A stretch of 24,811 nt of DNA from JANQLU01 sp964434955. Lineage in GTDB: Bacteria > Planctomycetota > Planctomycetia > Pirellulales > Pirellulaceae. Below, piece by piece: positions 14,188 to 21,579 of the stretch. The position numbers and the translations under genes were made by a program. The DNA lies in the NCBI GenBank assembly GCA_964434955.1, contig CAYSXI010000069.1:1-24811 (forward strand). The letters are read 5' to 3'. Every line of letters begins with the position of its first letter. Positions within the stretch are counted from its first letter, which is position 1. The notes under the pieces were generated by a model, which searched no databases, had not been told where the DNA came from, and saw only the letters and a list, made by a program, of their open reading frames with translations.

Positions 14188-14188
14188 A
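14003..14188 (-). CDS. Possible small protein of unknown function (61 residues)
   Basis: A minus-strand frame from TTG (14188) to TGA (14003) encodes a strikingly protein-like sequence with alternating strands: FYIEEPAGNGFWILIEADGG, then FHLRATFIERDELSAVLTQIR. The shape recalls short one-domain beta-alpha proteins such as DUF1508-type modules, but I do not claim membership. Against it: there is no ATG, no well-placed ribosome site (AGAGG is about 13 bases away), the frame is closed by a stop upstream, and its start overlaps the ATG of the divergent hydrolase gene, leaving no room for a promoter. It could be a remnant of a longer gene. Confidence 0.3.
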   Translation of the reverse strand: MLNPEFYIEEPAGNGFWILIEADGGFHLRATFIERDELSAVLTQIRLATGIASGWRFGQLT

Positions 14189-15429
14189 TGTTTGGCCGCC
14201 AACCTCTGCTCGTTTTTCCGCTGCTATTTTCGATTCTGTTCATATCGAACAACGGTTTCGCCCAACAACCCAAAAGTGAATCGCTCGACCCGTCCCGATT
14301 CTCCAAATACGAAAAATTGATCGAAGGAGAAATCGCCGAGGGCAAAATCGTCGGCTGTGCAGCGGTTCTTATGAAAGATGGGAATCGTCTTTACGAAAAG
14401 GAATGGGGCCAGCGCGATCGCGAGAAAGACCTTGCCGTTGAGAAGAATACCATTTGGCGGATTTACTCAATGTCCAAGCCCATCACCAGCGTTGCGGTCA
14501 TGCAACTGGTGGAGCAGGGAAAGCTGAAACTCGACGAGCCCGTATCGACTTACCTTGAAGAGTTCAAAAATCTCAAAGTGCTCCAGGGCGATGATGAAGT
14601 CGCCTGCGAAAAGGAAATGACGGTTCGTGATTTGTTGCGTCATACGTCAGGGCTCACCTATGGCTTTTTCGGCAACTCCGAAGTCGACAAGACATATCGC
14701 AAAAAAGGCGTCATGATTTTTGACAACAATTTGAAAGAGACCGTTTCAAAATTGAGCAAAATCCCATTGCTCCACCAACCAGGTTCGCGCTGGCATTACT
14801 CGGTTTCAACAGATGTACTGGGACGAGTGGTGGAGGTCGCCTCGGGGAAATCGTTCAAGGAATATCTCGACGAAAATCTATTTGAGCCGCTCGAGATGAA
14901 AGATACTTTTTTCTCAGTCCCCAAGCCGAAGCAAAGTCGTTTCGCGCAAATGTACGCTCCGGAAAATGGAAAACTTAAACCGGCCGCAAAGTGGAATTCG
15001 ATTAGGTTCACACAAGGTACCGAGCTCTATTCGGGCGGTGGCGGACTCTGCAGTACGTGCGACGATTACCTGAATTTTTGCCAAATGCTGGTCAATGAAG
15101 GAAAGTTCAAAGACAAACAGATACTCAAGCCCGAAACGCTAAAACAAATGTTCACCAATCAGATTCCCAAAGGCGCAGGGCGCCGAGGTTTTCAATTTGG
15201 ACTGGGTTTCGCGATTTCACGAGAAGGCAGATATAGCTGGGGTGGNNNNNNNNNNATTGACCGACAAGGGCACCTGTCGTGGGGTGGTGCGGCAGGCACC
15301 CGTTTCTGGGTGGACCCCAAGAACAAAATCTACGGCGTCTACATGATTCAAATCAATCCATTTCGCAGCCGCGACTATGGAAATGAATTTCAGGCCGCCG
15401 CCTACAGGGCTTTGAAAGAAGAAAAGTAA
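14188..15429 (+). CDS. Secreted beta-lactamase-fold serine hydrolase (class C/EstB-like), with an assembly gap
   Basis: Family members are serine hydrolases (esterases, peptidases, penicillin-binding proteins) rather than necessarily antibiotic resistance enzymes. ATG 14188 opens into a signal peptide (MFGRQPLLVFPLLFSILFIS, ending near FAQ). The catalytic S-x-x-K is Ser94-Met-Ser-Lys97 in IYSMSKPITSVAVMQL. RHTSGLTYG follows at 151, and the Y-S-x motif is Tyr204 in WHYSVSTDV. The third motif region is SWGGAAGTRFWVDP near the C-terminus. The length of about 413 residues fits the family. Ten N at 15246-15255, between residues of the segment leading to that third motif, make the exact length uncertain; the frame happens to stay open across the gap. 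No strong ribosome site is visible. The gene converges on the second sulfatase, 45 bases away. Confidence 0.85.
   Translation: MFGRQPLLVFPLLFSILFISNNGFAQQPKSESLDPSRFSKYEKLIEGEIAEGKIVGCAAVLMKDGNRLYEKEWGQRDREKDLAVEKNTIWRIYSMSKPITSVAVMQLVEQGKLKLDEPVSTYLEEFKNLKVLQGDDEVACEKEMTVRDLLRHTSGLTYGFFGNSEVDKTYRKKGVMIFDNNLKETVSKLSKIPLLHQPGSRWHYSVSTDVLGRVVEVASGKSFKEYLDENLFEPLEMKDTFFSVPKPKQSRFAQMYAPENGKLKPAAKWNSIRFTQGTELYSGGGGLCSTCDDYLNFCQMLVNEGKFKDKQILKPETLKQMFTNQIPKGAGRRGFQFGLGFAISREGRYSWGXXXXIDRQGHLSWGGAAGTRFWVDPKNKIYGVYMIQINPFRSRDYGNEFQAAAYRALKEEK
15246..15255. other. Assembly gap (10 N)
   Basis: A run of ten unknown bases lies inside the serine hydrolase gene. The octamer TGGGGTGG stands immediately before it and recurs shortly after it, so the true length of the missing sequence may differ from ten. 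Confidence 0.99.
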
Positions 15430-15474
15430 GTCGGGCGGTCGAGACGTCAACCATCCGCCGAATACCAGGCCCCG

Positions 15475-16962
15475 TCACTTCTTGCCTTGCTTGTTGGCAA
15501 TCGCCTTGGCCTCCGCCTGTGCATCGAATTTGGGATTCTTGGCTTTTGGCAAGTCGGCGCCAGTCTCCTCGAGCCACTTGAAAAGTCGCATCTTTAATTC
15601 CAGGTTAATCTGCAAACTTTGGTTCGACAGGTCGTTCTTCTCCGCCGGATCGTCCCGCAAATTGTATAGCTCTACCTTTTTGTCTTCATAATAGTAGTGC
15701 AGTTTCCAGGGACCTTTTCTAATGATCGAGCAAGGACGAGAGCGAAACAAAGGATCCCGCTGCTCGTCGTGTACTCCCTGGTAAGATTGGAGATAGGCGG
15801 GAAAGTGCCAATAGAGCAACCGTTCCTCGAGCTTTTTGACGTTTTCAACCTCTCCTTTGAGATAGGGAACAAGACTGATTCCATCCAGGACTTGATCCTT
15901 TGGGCGTTTAGCTCCGGTGATCTCGCAAAGAGTCGGATAGAGGTCAACGCCGATCATGGGAATCGTTGCCTTGATCTGTTTGGCATTTGACGCGCTAGAA
16001 TTTTTTTCCTTCCAAGACTTCATGGCTTCGGGCCAGTGCACAAAAAACGGAACGCGAATTCCTCCCTCGTAGTAGGTTCCCTTGTAGCCTTTCAATGGGG
16101 CCATGTCCGTTGCCGGTCCGTAACCCCCGTTGTCGGAATAGAAAATAATGACCGTGTTCTCATAGAGCCCCAGCTCCTTTAGCTTCGCGCAGATTTTCCC
16201 GATTCCGTCATCCACCGATTGGATCATGGTCGCCATGGCAACATGGTTGTGGAGCTTTCCCTTTTTCTTGTTCTGATACTTTTCGACAAGTTCCTTCTTG
16301 GCATGGAGCGGCGTGTGTACCGCAAAATGCGTCAGGTAAAGAAGCCAAGGCCGCTCCTTGTTGGTTTCGATAAACTTGATGGCTTCATCAGAAAGACGGT
16401 CCGTCAGGTATTCGCCCTTGGGGGCCTTCCCAAGCCCGGGAGCCTTTCCGTGCGGGGGATAGTAACCGCGAGGAGGACCACCGGAATGGGTTCCGCCAAT
16501 GTTGACGTCGAACCCATAGGGAATCGGATCATCGCTCAAGTGCCATTTTCCCATCGTCGCCGTTTTGTAACCGGCCTTTTGAATCTGGTGGGCCCAAGTG
16601 CTAATTTTGGGATCAAGTGTCGAAACGCCGGCGACGTGTTCCAAACGGCGAAACTGGGCTTTCCCGCGAGGTCGAGTTCCCACGTTGTAGATTTTGTGCC
16701 GGGGCGTGTATTGTCCGGACAGCAGGCACGCACGCGCGGGCGCACAATTCGCCGCACAAGAATAAGCCTCGTCGAATACGATTCCCGCGCTTGCCAACTT
16801 GTCCAAATGGGGCGTCTCATAAAAATCCGAGCCCATGTAGGAAGTATCTCGCCAACCAAAATCATCCAGGTAGACCAGAAGAACGTTGGGTTGATCGGCC
16901 TGGCAATGAGTCGATACGAAAAGGCAAAGAAAAATGAACGTGGTAATCGTAAGTCGTTTCAT
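15475..16962 (-). CDS. Secreted type I (formylglycine) sulfatase, second copy
   Basis: This 495-residue protein is an arylsulfatase A-like enzyme that cleaves sulfate esters. It begins with a signal peptide (MKRLTITTFIFLCLFVSTHC, cleavage near QAD). Core motifs: NVLLVYLDDFGW with Asp33-Asp34 as metal ligands; CAPARACLLSGQ with Cys73 as the formylglycine site (Ala in place of the commoner Ser); MGKWHLSDDP with Lys139 and His141; HFAVHTP with His216; and FYSDNGG with Asp277-Asn278. The C-terminal part has EGGIRVPFFVHWP and ELYNLRDDPAEKNDLS, typical of the group. The tail is rich in Ala/Lys. ATG 16962 has AGGGAA 6 bases upstream. It lies 74 bases behind the membrane glycosyltransferase on the same strand and may be cotranscribed. 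It differs clearly from the sulfatase at 1499, so it is not a recent duplicate. Confidence 0.94.
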   Translation of the reverse strand: MKRLTITTFIFLCLFVSTHCQADQPNVLLVYLDDFGWRDTSYMGSDFYETPHLDKLASAGIVFDEAYSCAANCAPARACLLSGQYTPRHKIYNVGTRPRGKAQFRRLEHVAGVSTLDPKISTWAHQIQKAGYKTATMGKWHLSDDPIPYGFDVNIGGTHSGGPPRGYYPPHGKAPGLGKAPKGEYLTDRLSDEAIKFIETNKERPWLLYLTHFAVHTPLHAKKELVEKYQNKKKGKLHNHVAMATMIQSVDDGIGKICAKLKELGLYENTVIIFYSDNGGYGPATDMAPLKGYKGTYYEGGIRVPFFVHWPEAMKSWKEKNSSASNAKQIKATIPMIGVDLYPTLCEITGAKRPKDQVLDGISLVPYLKGEVENVKKLEERLLYWHFPAYLQSYQGVHDEQRDPLFRSRPCSIIRKGPWKLHYYYEDKKVELYNLRDDPAEKNDLSNQSLQINLELKMRLFKWLEETGADLPKAKNPKFDAQAEAKAIANKQGKK

Positions 16963-17036
16963 GACGTTCCCTGGATAACGAACAGATCGCAGACGCCATC
17001 ATACCATGGGAAGGCGCTCACGCGGATCTCCGGGAA

Positions 17037-18953
17037 TCAGTCTTCTACCTGGTTATGAATCAACTCAAACTTGCCGAATCGAATTTGCTTCTGTCCAGCG
17101 ACTCCGTGCTTCGTATCCAGGCTTCGAAGCTTCTCAATCAATTCGGGCGAGTAACTTCCCGAAAACTCAGGGCGATGGTTGATGATGATGAATTCGACTT
17201 TCTTCGCTTCTTCAAAAAGATAATCTTCCAAATCGTCGCGCGTTTCAAACATCTCATAGATGATCGACGTCGGGTTCTTTCGTCCAAGCAAAAAATAGAC
17301 TTCGGGACAATCCGGTCCAGCAAGAATCGGCAGTTGGTCGGATTGTTGGATGTTTTGCCGGATGTACGAGTCCATCTCCAGGTACGATTCGCCAACACCC
17401 TTGGGAAGATTCAATCCGGAAACGCGGGAAAGATTCCCCGGACGTCGCACGCTGGAAGCAAACTCAGCGAAAATCCCATCCACGCCCAGCCGCAATAAAC
17501 AAAACAGTGCGAAACAGCAAACTAGGGCGGCGGCCGCGAAATTCGCCGACGTGTAATCGCTTGGCTGACGTTGCCCCTGACGATTGGCGATGCAGGAACA
17601 GGCAAGCGCGAGCAATGCAATATTGCCGGCACCAAAGAAAAAATAAACCGGATGCACGAAAGGAAATTGATTCAGTCCGTTAAATACCGTTGTGACAAGG
17701 ATGGCGAAGATCATCGCCCGCGTTTTACGACAAGCTTGCTTGAACACGAATACGGACCCAACAATGGTCGCCGCGGCCAGAACAGGAATCCACCTCCAAA
17801 GCGCAATGGCGGCTTGAATGGGTGTCGACTCAAAACGTGAAACGGGCTCGGACTGGATCCCCCAAATCAAGAGTGCAAGGGAGATGAAAATCGCGGACCA
17901 CCGCAACCATTTTTGAGTTTTGAACTGACCTGGCAAACAGCAAAGGATTGCCGGAACAGCGTATAGCACCCCCCAGGATGAAGGTGCCGAAAAAGAAGCG
18001 GTGCCTTCCAATCGCAGACGAGGAAGAACAAAAACTCCACGATACAAGTCTTCGATCGCGTTCTGCCGAGCAAAGGGTAAAAGCAGCAACAGGATCGGTA
18101 CCACGACCCCGATCGCGAACAGTCCGTATCGCAACGCCAACTTTTTCAAATTCAATGGCGTGTCGGACAGGGGTAACATCAAAACCGACAAAATCACCGG
18201 CAATACCAGGTAAGCAAAAGCGTCGCCGTTCGCCGTTTTCCGCACCAACAAGATGACACAAACCGCCCCAACGAGCGCCAGCCCTGTTTTCAGTGCTTTT
18301 GACGACCAAGGCTCCGCTTCCTCTGGTTCGGCTGATTCCTCCAAGTCCCTGGAAGGAACATAGGTCCAGGCCAAACCAAGGGCAGCGACCAAATAAAGCC
18401 CGGTCACCTTGAAACCGATCGCCAGACCTGCGATCAAACCCGAAGCCAAAACGTACTTCCATCCTGGCTTTTCGAGATAGCGAATCACGGTCCAGACAGC
18501 GATCAACGTAAACAGCGATAAATAGATCGTCGGTGACGCGGCATGGCTTGCACCAACGGAACAAACCAAGGCGGAAACGGTCACGACCACGGAAAGCCAC
18601 ACCCGCCCAGACAATCGGAAACAAATTTCGTATCCGCACAAAGCAGCCACGGTCGAAACCAGCACCATGGCATAGCGAAGATTCAGCAGGCTGGCGCCCC
18701 AGACCCAGAACACGAATGCGTTCCAGTAGCTCAGCAACCCCGTATACATTTCCTGGAAATCGCGATGCGGTAATTCGCCATCCAGGACTCGCAACGCTGT
18801 TTGACCATACTGACCTTCGTCGTGTGGCCACATCTGATTCGGCACCATCAGGCCCAGAGAAACAGCCACGGCCAAACCACAAACGACGAGTCCAACCCAA
18901 TACTCGGCGTTGCCGGTTTGGTAAGTTGATTCGTCCTGTACGTTGGCTGGCAT
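17037..18953 (-). CDS. GT39/ArnT-like multi-pass membrane glycosyltransferase
   Basis: GT39-type enzymes move a sugar from a polyprenyl-phosphate donor to lipid, polysaccharide or protein on the outer face of the inner membrane. The 638-residue protein begins with a short cytoplasmic part and a transmembrane helix (about 19-37), followed by the first periplasmic loop MWPHDEGQYGQTALRVLDGE, in which Asp45-Glu46 occupy the catalytic D-E position of the family. About ten further hydrophobic helices extend to around residue 490. A soluble C-terminal region of about 130 residues (PEVYFLLGRKNPTS, KVEFIIINHRPEF) closes the protein. The start ATG 18953 has GGA a few bases upstream. The acceptor and donor cannot be read. 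The gene lies upstream of the second sulfatase on the same strand (74-base gap). Confidence 0.83.
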   Translation of the reverse strand: MPANVQDESTYQTGNAEYWVGLVVCGLAVAVSLGLMVPNQMWPHDEGQYGQTALRVLDGELPHRDFQEMYTGLLSYWNAFVFWVWGASLLNLRYAMVLVSTVAALCGYEICFRLSGRVWLSVVVTVSALVCSVGASHAASPTIYLSLFTLIAVWTVIRYLEKPGWKYVLASGLIAGLAIGFKVTGLYLVAALGLAWTYVPSRDLEESAEPEEAEPWSSKALKTGLALVGAVCVILLVRKTANGDAFAYLVLPVILSVLMLPLSDTPLNLKKLALRYGLFAIGVVVPILLLLLPFARQNAIEDLYRGVFVLPRLRLEGTASFSAPSSWGVLYAVPAILCCLPGQFKTQKWLRWSAIFISLALLIWGIQSEPVSRFESTPIQAAIALWRWIPVLAAATIVGSVFVFKQACRKTRAMIFAILVTTVFNGLNQFPFVHPVYFFFGAGNIALLALACSCIANRQGQRQPSDYTSANFAAAALVCCFALFCLLRLGVDGIFAEFASSVRRPGNLSRVSGLNLPKGVGESYLEMDSYIRQNIQQSDQLPILAGPDCPEVYFLLGRKNPTSIIYEMFETRDDLEDYLFEEAKKVEFIIINHRPEFSGSYSPELIEKLRSLDTKHGVAGQKQIRFGKFELIHNQVED

Positions 18954-19143
18954 TTCTGTCCAATTCGCGACCGAGCTTCGTGCTATCGATCTTGAATTTA
19001 TACTGCCAACACGTCGTCAGTGACTACACCAGAATGCTTCGGAACAAGCCGCTCAAAAAATGCCCGGAACAGCTCTTCCTCGCAATCAGAACGCAATCAA
19101 CCAGGCGGTTTCAACAAACGTGAACAAGCTGGCTGAATTTCGC

Positions 19144-20172
19144 TTACGAGCCGTACGCTTCTCGCACGTCGAGCATCGTCTCAAGAATCGTATTCCACGT
19201 ATCCTGCTTAAGCAGCATTTCATTCGGGAACATGCAACCGTCCCAACAGATATGCTCGATCCCTCGCTCCTTGGCACCTTCGAGCCAGTAGCCGGAACAT
19301 TTGACGATATCCAGTTTTCCATTTGGATCATCGGCAGGGCAATGTTTTCCAGTCTTGTCGTGCGACCCCGCTCCTTTGACCTCCCCATCGTTTTGAGCAA
19401 CGTGGAAATCAATCGTCCAGGGCCGCAACAAAGAGGTCATCTTTTCGTACGCGGGCCAGAATTCGTCGTCGCTATACCCGTCTTGCAGAAACGCGTGTTC
19501 GGGTGCATTGTAGCCCATGAGGTATAAGTAGGTGTGCGCGAGGTCCGCCTGGAATCCAACCGTCCCGGGCATATCGACTGCCTCGAGCAGGTTCAGCATG
19601 TCGCGCCAACTGTGCATTCCGGCCCAACAGATTTCGCCTTCCGCAGCGAGCCGTTCGCCATGATCGGCTGCGATCTTCCCAGCCTTACGAAACGTGTCAG
19701 CAATTCTTGCGGTATTCGCTTCCGGATCCTGGCGCCAGGCCTCGACACCGTGCTCGGCCGAGTCAATTCGAATCACTCCGTATTCGCGAACGCCGTGCTC
19801 GTTAAAAACCTTCGCAATTCGGCATGCTTTTTCAACCGCCAGTAGAAACTTGGCTTGCTGCTCATCGTCACCCATCGCGCTATCGCCAACCGTTCCGCCC
19901 CAAACCGGAGCTACCAACGATCCGACTTTCAGGTTGTGGCCGGCGATCAAATCGGCAATTCGCTTGAGTTCGTCATCACTCGCGTCGGGATCCGTGTGGG
20001 GCAAAAACAAAAAGTAATCGATGCCATCGAATTTCACTCCATTGACCTCGGCCCCCGCGGTCAACTCAAGCATCTTTTCCAAGCTGATGGTCGGCTCTTG
20101 ACCTTCGTCATCACCTTTGCCAACCAGACCGGGCCACATTGCATTGTGAAGTTTCGGGTACGTCTTGGTCAT
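19144..20172 (-). CDS. TIM-barrel sugar (phosphate) isomerase/epimerase
   Basis: The 342-residue protein belongs to the xylose-isomerase-like TIM-barrel (AP endonuclease family 2) group, which isomerises or epimerises sugars or cleaves related compounds with a divalent metal. Visible landmarks are FDGIDYFLFLP in the second strand, GSLVAPVWGG, EGEICWAGMHSW (probable metal Glu), VGFQADLAHTYL (Asp and His), TIDFHVAQNDGEV (His) and the last strand IEHICWDGCMFPNE (Glu). There is no signal peptide, so it is cytoplasmic. ATG 20172 has AGGAAAA 6 bases upstream. It follows the cupin gene by 42 bases in the same operon, and an aldose-1-epimerase-like gene is divergent, so a sugar catabolic step is likely. 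The exact sugar is unknown. Confidence 0.85.
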   Translation of the reverse strand: MTKTYPKLHNAMWPGLVGKGDDEGQEPTISLEKMLELTAGAEVNGVKFDGIDYFLFLPHTDPDASDDELKRIADLIAGHNLKVGSLVAPVWGGTVGDSAMGDDEQQAKFLLAVEKACRIAKVFNEHGVREYGVIRIDSAEHGVEAWRQDPEANTARIADTFRKAGKIAADHGERLAAEGEICWAGMHSWRDMLNLLEAVDMPGTVGFQADLAHTYLYLMGYNAPEHAFLQDGYSDDEFWPAYEKMTSLLRPWTIDFHVAQNDGEVKGAGSHDKTGKHCPADDPNGKLDIVKCSGYWLEGAKERGIEHICWDGCMFPNEMLLKQDTWNTILETMLDVREAYGS

Positions 20173-20214
20173 CGATTTTCCTGTTGTCTGTTTCTGTTTG
20201 TTTCTAACGCAAAA

Positions 20215-21462
20215 TCAAGAAGCGTTCTTATGATCGCCAACGCTCGGCAAGTTTCCGAAAACGTCGGGACCAAAATATCGGAGGCCAACCAATGGTTCGG
20301 CACCCGTGTTCACAATCTCGACACCGTTCTGAGCGGCCTGATGGCTAATGAAAACTTCGTCTTCAGTATTTTCGCCAAACCGGATCAACGTTGGGGTTTG
20401 AAGATTCAATTCTCCGATGCGTCCTGTGCCGGAAACCGTCACCCAGCCGCTTGCGCCAGGATCGTGAATTTCGCATCGGCACCCGGGATCCACGGTAAGC
20501 TCCTTGGCGCTGAACAACTGCTTGCCGTCCACGTGACCGTACACTACCCAGCGATCCACCCATCCGTCACCGGAATCAGCCACGATTGGCTCAAGGTAAT
20601 TGCTGTCCTTGAATTCCGGATCGACATTTTTGTCCCAGTCCAACTGGCCAACAATAAAATCCAGATCCTGGTGTTTGTCTTCAGGCATGTCCTTGACGAG
20701 TAATTCCCAAGGAACATACCGGCCCTCGACGATATTTTGATACATGCCAAAAACGTCGCTGCCCCATTGTGGCTCATAGGTACAAAGCGATCCGGGCGCG
20801 TGAAGAACTCCAGGGGGAATTAACCAACCCGTTCCTTTCTTCAGACGATAGGCCTTGGAGTAATCAAGGATTCCGTTGTCACCCTTGTTCCAGTTTTCCA
20901 AGCAGCGACGGATATCCGCGGGGCTTGTTCCTGGCTCGAGTCCCATGAATGTATATGGAAAATGGTTGTCGCAATTATTGTATTGAGGCGGGAAGTAATA
21001 ACTTTCAGGCTTGCCTTCCTGGCCCACAAGTGCTGCATCATCGGACGACTGATGCATGTGGTGCGGAATGGGCCCCATATTGTCAAAAAACTTTGAGTAG
21101 ACCGGCCAACGCCCGTATTCCTTCCAAATGGCCGGCCCCAGCAACTCAAGGCCGCGTTCGGAAATCGCGTCTCGAAGCAGAAACTGCTCCCCCTCAAAAC
21201 GGCAGAAACTCAAGCCTTCATGCCACTGGCGACCATCATTGGCAGCCTCCGTCGTACTGGCAAACCAACGCTCATCGATCCCCCCCCGATTGGCCCCCAA
21301 GGCATAATAATCGTCGGGATGGAGCCGGATTCGTTTCCCCGGATGCAAGAAACTGCGGGGTACCCAGGTCGGCGTCAAACGCAAAATCCCTTGCCCCGCG
21401 TCTAGCGCTCTCTCCAGAATCGCGCCAACATTGTCCGAGGCGTGTTGCGAGTTTTCAGTCAT
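20215..21462 (-). CDS. Cupin protein related to type I mannose-6-phosphate isomerase
   Basis: Type I phosphomannose isomerases interconvert mannose 6-phosphate and fructose 6-phosphate using zinc in a double cupin. This 415-residue protein shows the metal-binding region NMGPIPHHMHQSSDD (His134, His135, His137) and the later GWLIPPGVLHAPGS (His221), plus a second, degenerate cupin near the end (ELTVDPGCRCEIHDPGASG, TLIRFGENTEDEVFISH). It is likely a sugar isomerase or a related metal enzyme, not necessarily specific for mannose. I choose ATG 21462 over the in-frame GTG at 21477, as the former has GAAAG just upstream and the latter has nothing. It is the first gene of a two-gene operon with the TIM-barrel protein. 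Confidence 0.78.
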   Translation of the reverse strand: MTENSQHASDNVGAILERALDAGQGILRLTPTWVPRSFLHPGKRIRLHPDDYYALGANRGGIDERWFASTTEAANDGRQWHEGLSFCRFEGEQFLLRDAISERGLELLGPAIWKEYGRWPVYSKFFDNMGPIPHHMHQSSDDAALVGQEGKPESYYFPPQYNNCDNHFPYTFMGLEPGTSPADIRRCLENWNKGDNGILDYSKAYRLKKGTGWLIPPGVLHAPGSLCTYEPQWGSDVFGMYQNIVEGRYVPWELLVKDMPEDKHQDLDFIVGQLDWDKNVDPEFKDSNYLEPIVADSGDGWVDRWVVYGHVDGKQLFSAKELTVDPGCRCEIHDPGASGWVTVSGTGRIGELNLQTPTLIRFGENTEDEVFISHQAAQNGVEIVNTGAEPLVGLRYFGPDVFGNLPSVGDHKNAS

Positions 21463-21511
21463 GAAGCTTTCGTACACAATAGTTCAGTTGCAGATAAAAG
21501 TTTTATTCCAT

Positions 21512-21538
21512 TTCGAATTCAAAGACAAGCAATTCGAA
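21512..21538. promoter_or_regulatory. Perfect inverted repeat in a divergent promoter region, candidate operator
   Basis: TTCGAATT (21512-21519) and AATTCGAA (21531-21538) are perfect complements separated by 11 bases, so the half-sites are centred 19 bases apart, about two helical turns. The element sits in the 117-base gap between the minus-strand sugar operon (start 21462) and the + strand epimerase-like gene (start 21580). No T tract follows on either strand, so it is not a terminator. A dimeric repressor or activator site is the natural reading, but the regulator is not in the window. Confidence 0.5.
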
Positions 21539-21579
21539 GATGATGGAATCGAGGATTTGAATGAAAAGGTATATCAATC

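Noticed and set aside
15430..15474. Short GGCGG / CCGCC inverted repeat between convergent genes
   Set aside because: Five-base arms with a 15-base loop and no proper T tract on either strand.
16219..17058. Long + strand open frame (279 codons) across the second sulfatase
   Set aside because: It is fully antisense to a sulfatase with intact motifs and has no recognisable domain or ribosome site.
17830..18963. Long minus-strand open frame (377 codons) in another reading frame
   Set aside because: It overlaps the multi-pass glycosyltransferase on the same strand; its Arg/Gly/Trp-rich composition is that of a shifted-frame shadow.
19055..19079. Possible minus-strand terminator (GGAA/TTCC stem then six T)
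   Set aside because: The stem is only 4 bp and it lies about 65-90 bases beyond the isomerase stop; too weak to call.
19855..20703. Plus-strand open frame of 282 codons
   Set aside because: It is antisense to the TIM-barrel and cupin genes, both of which have clear family motifs and ribosome sites.
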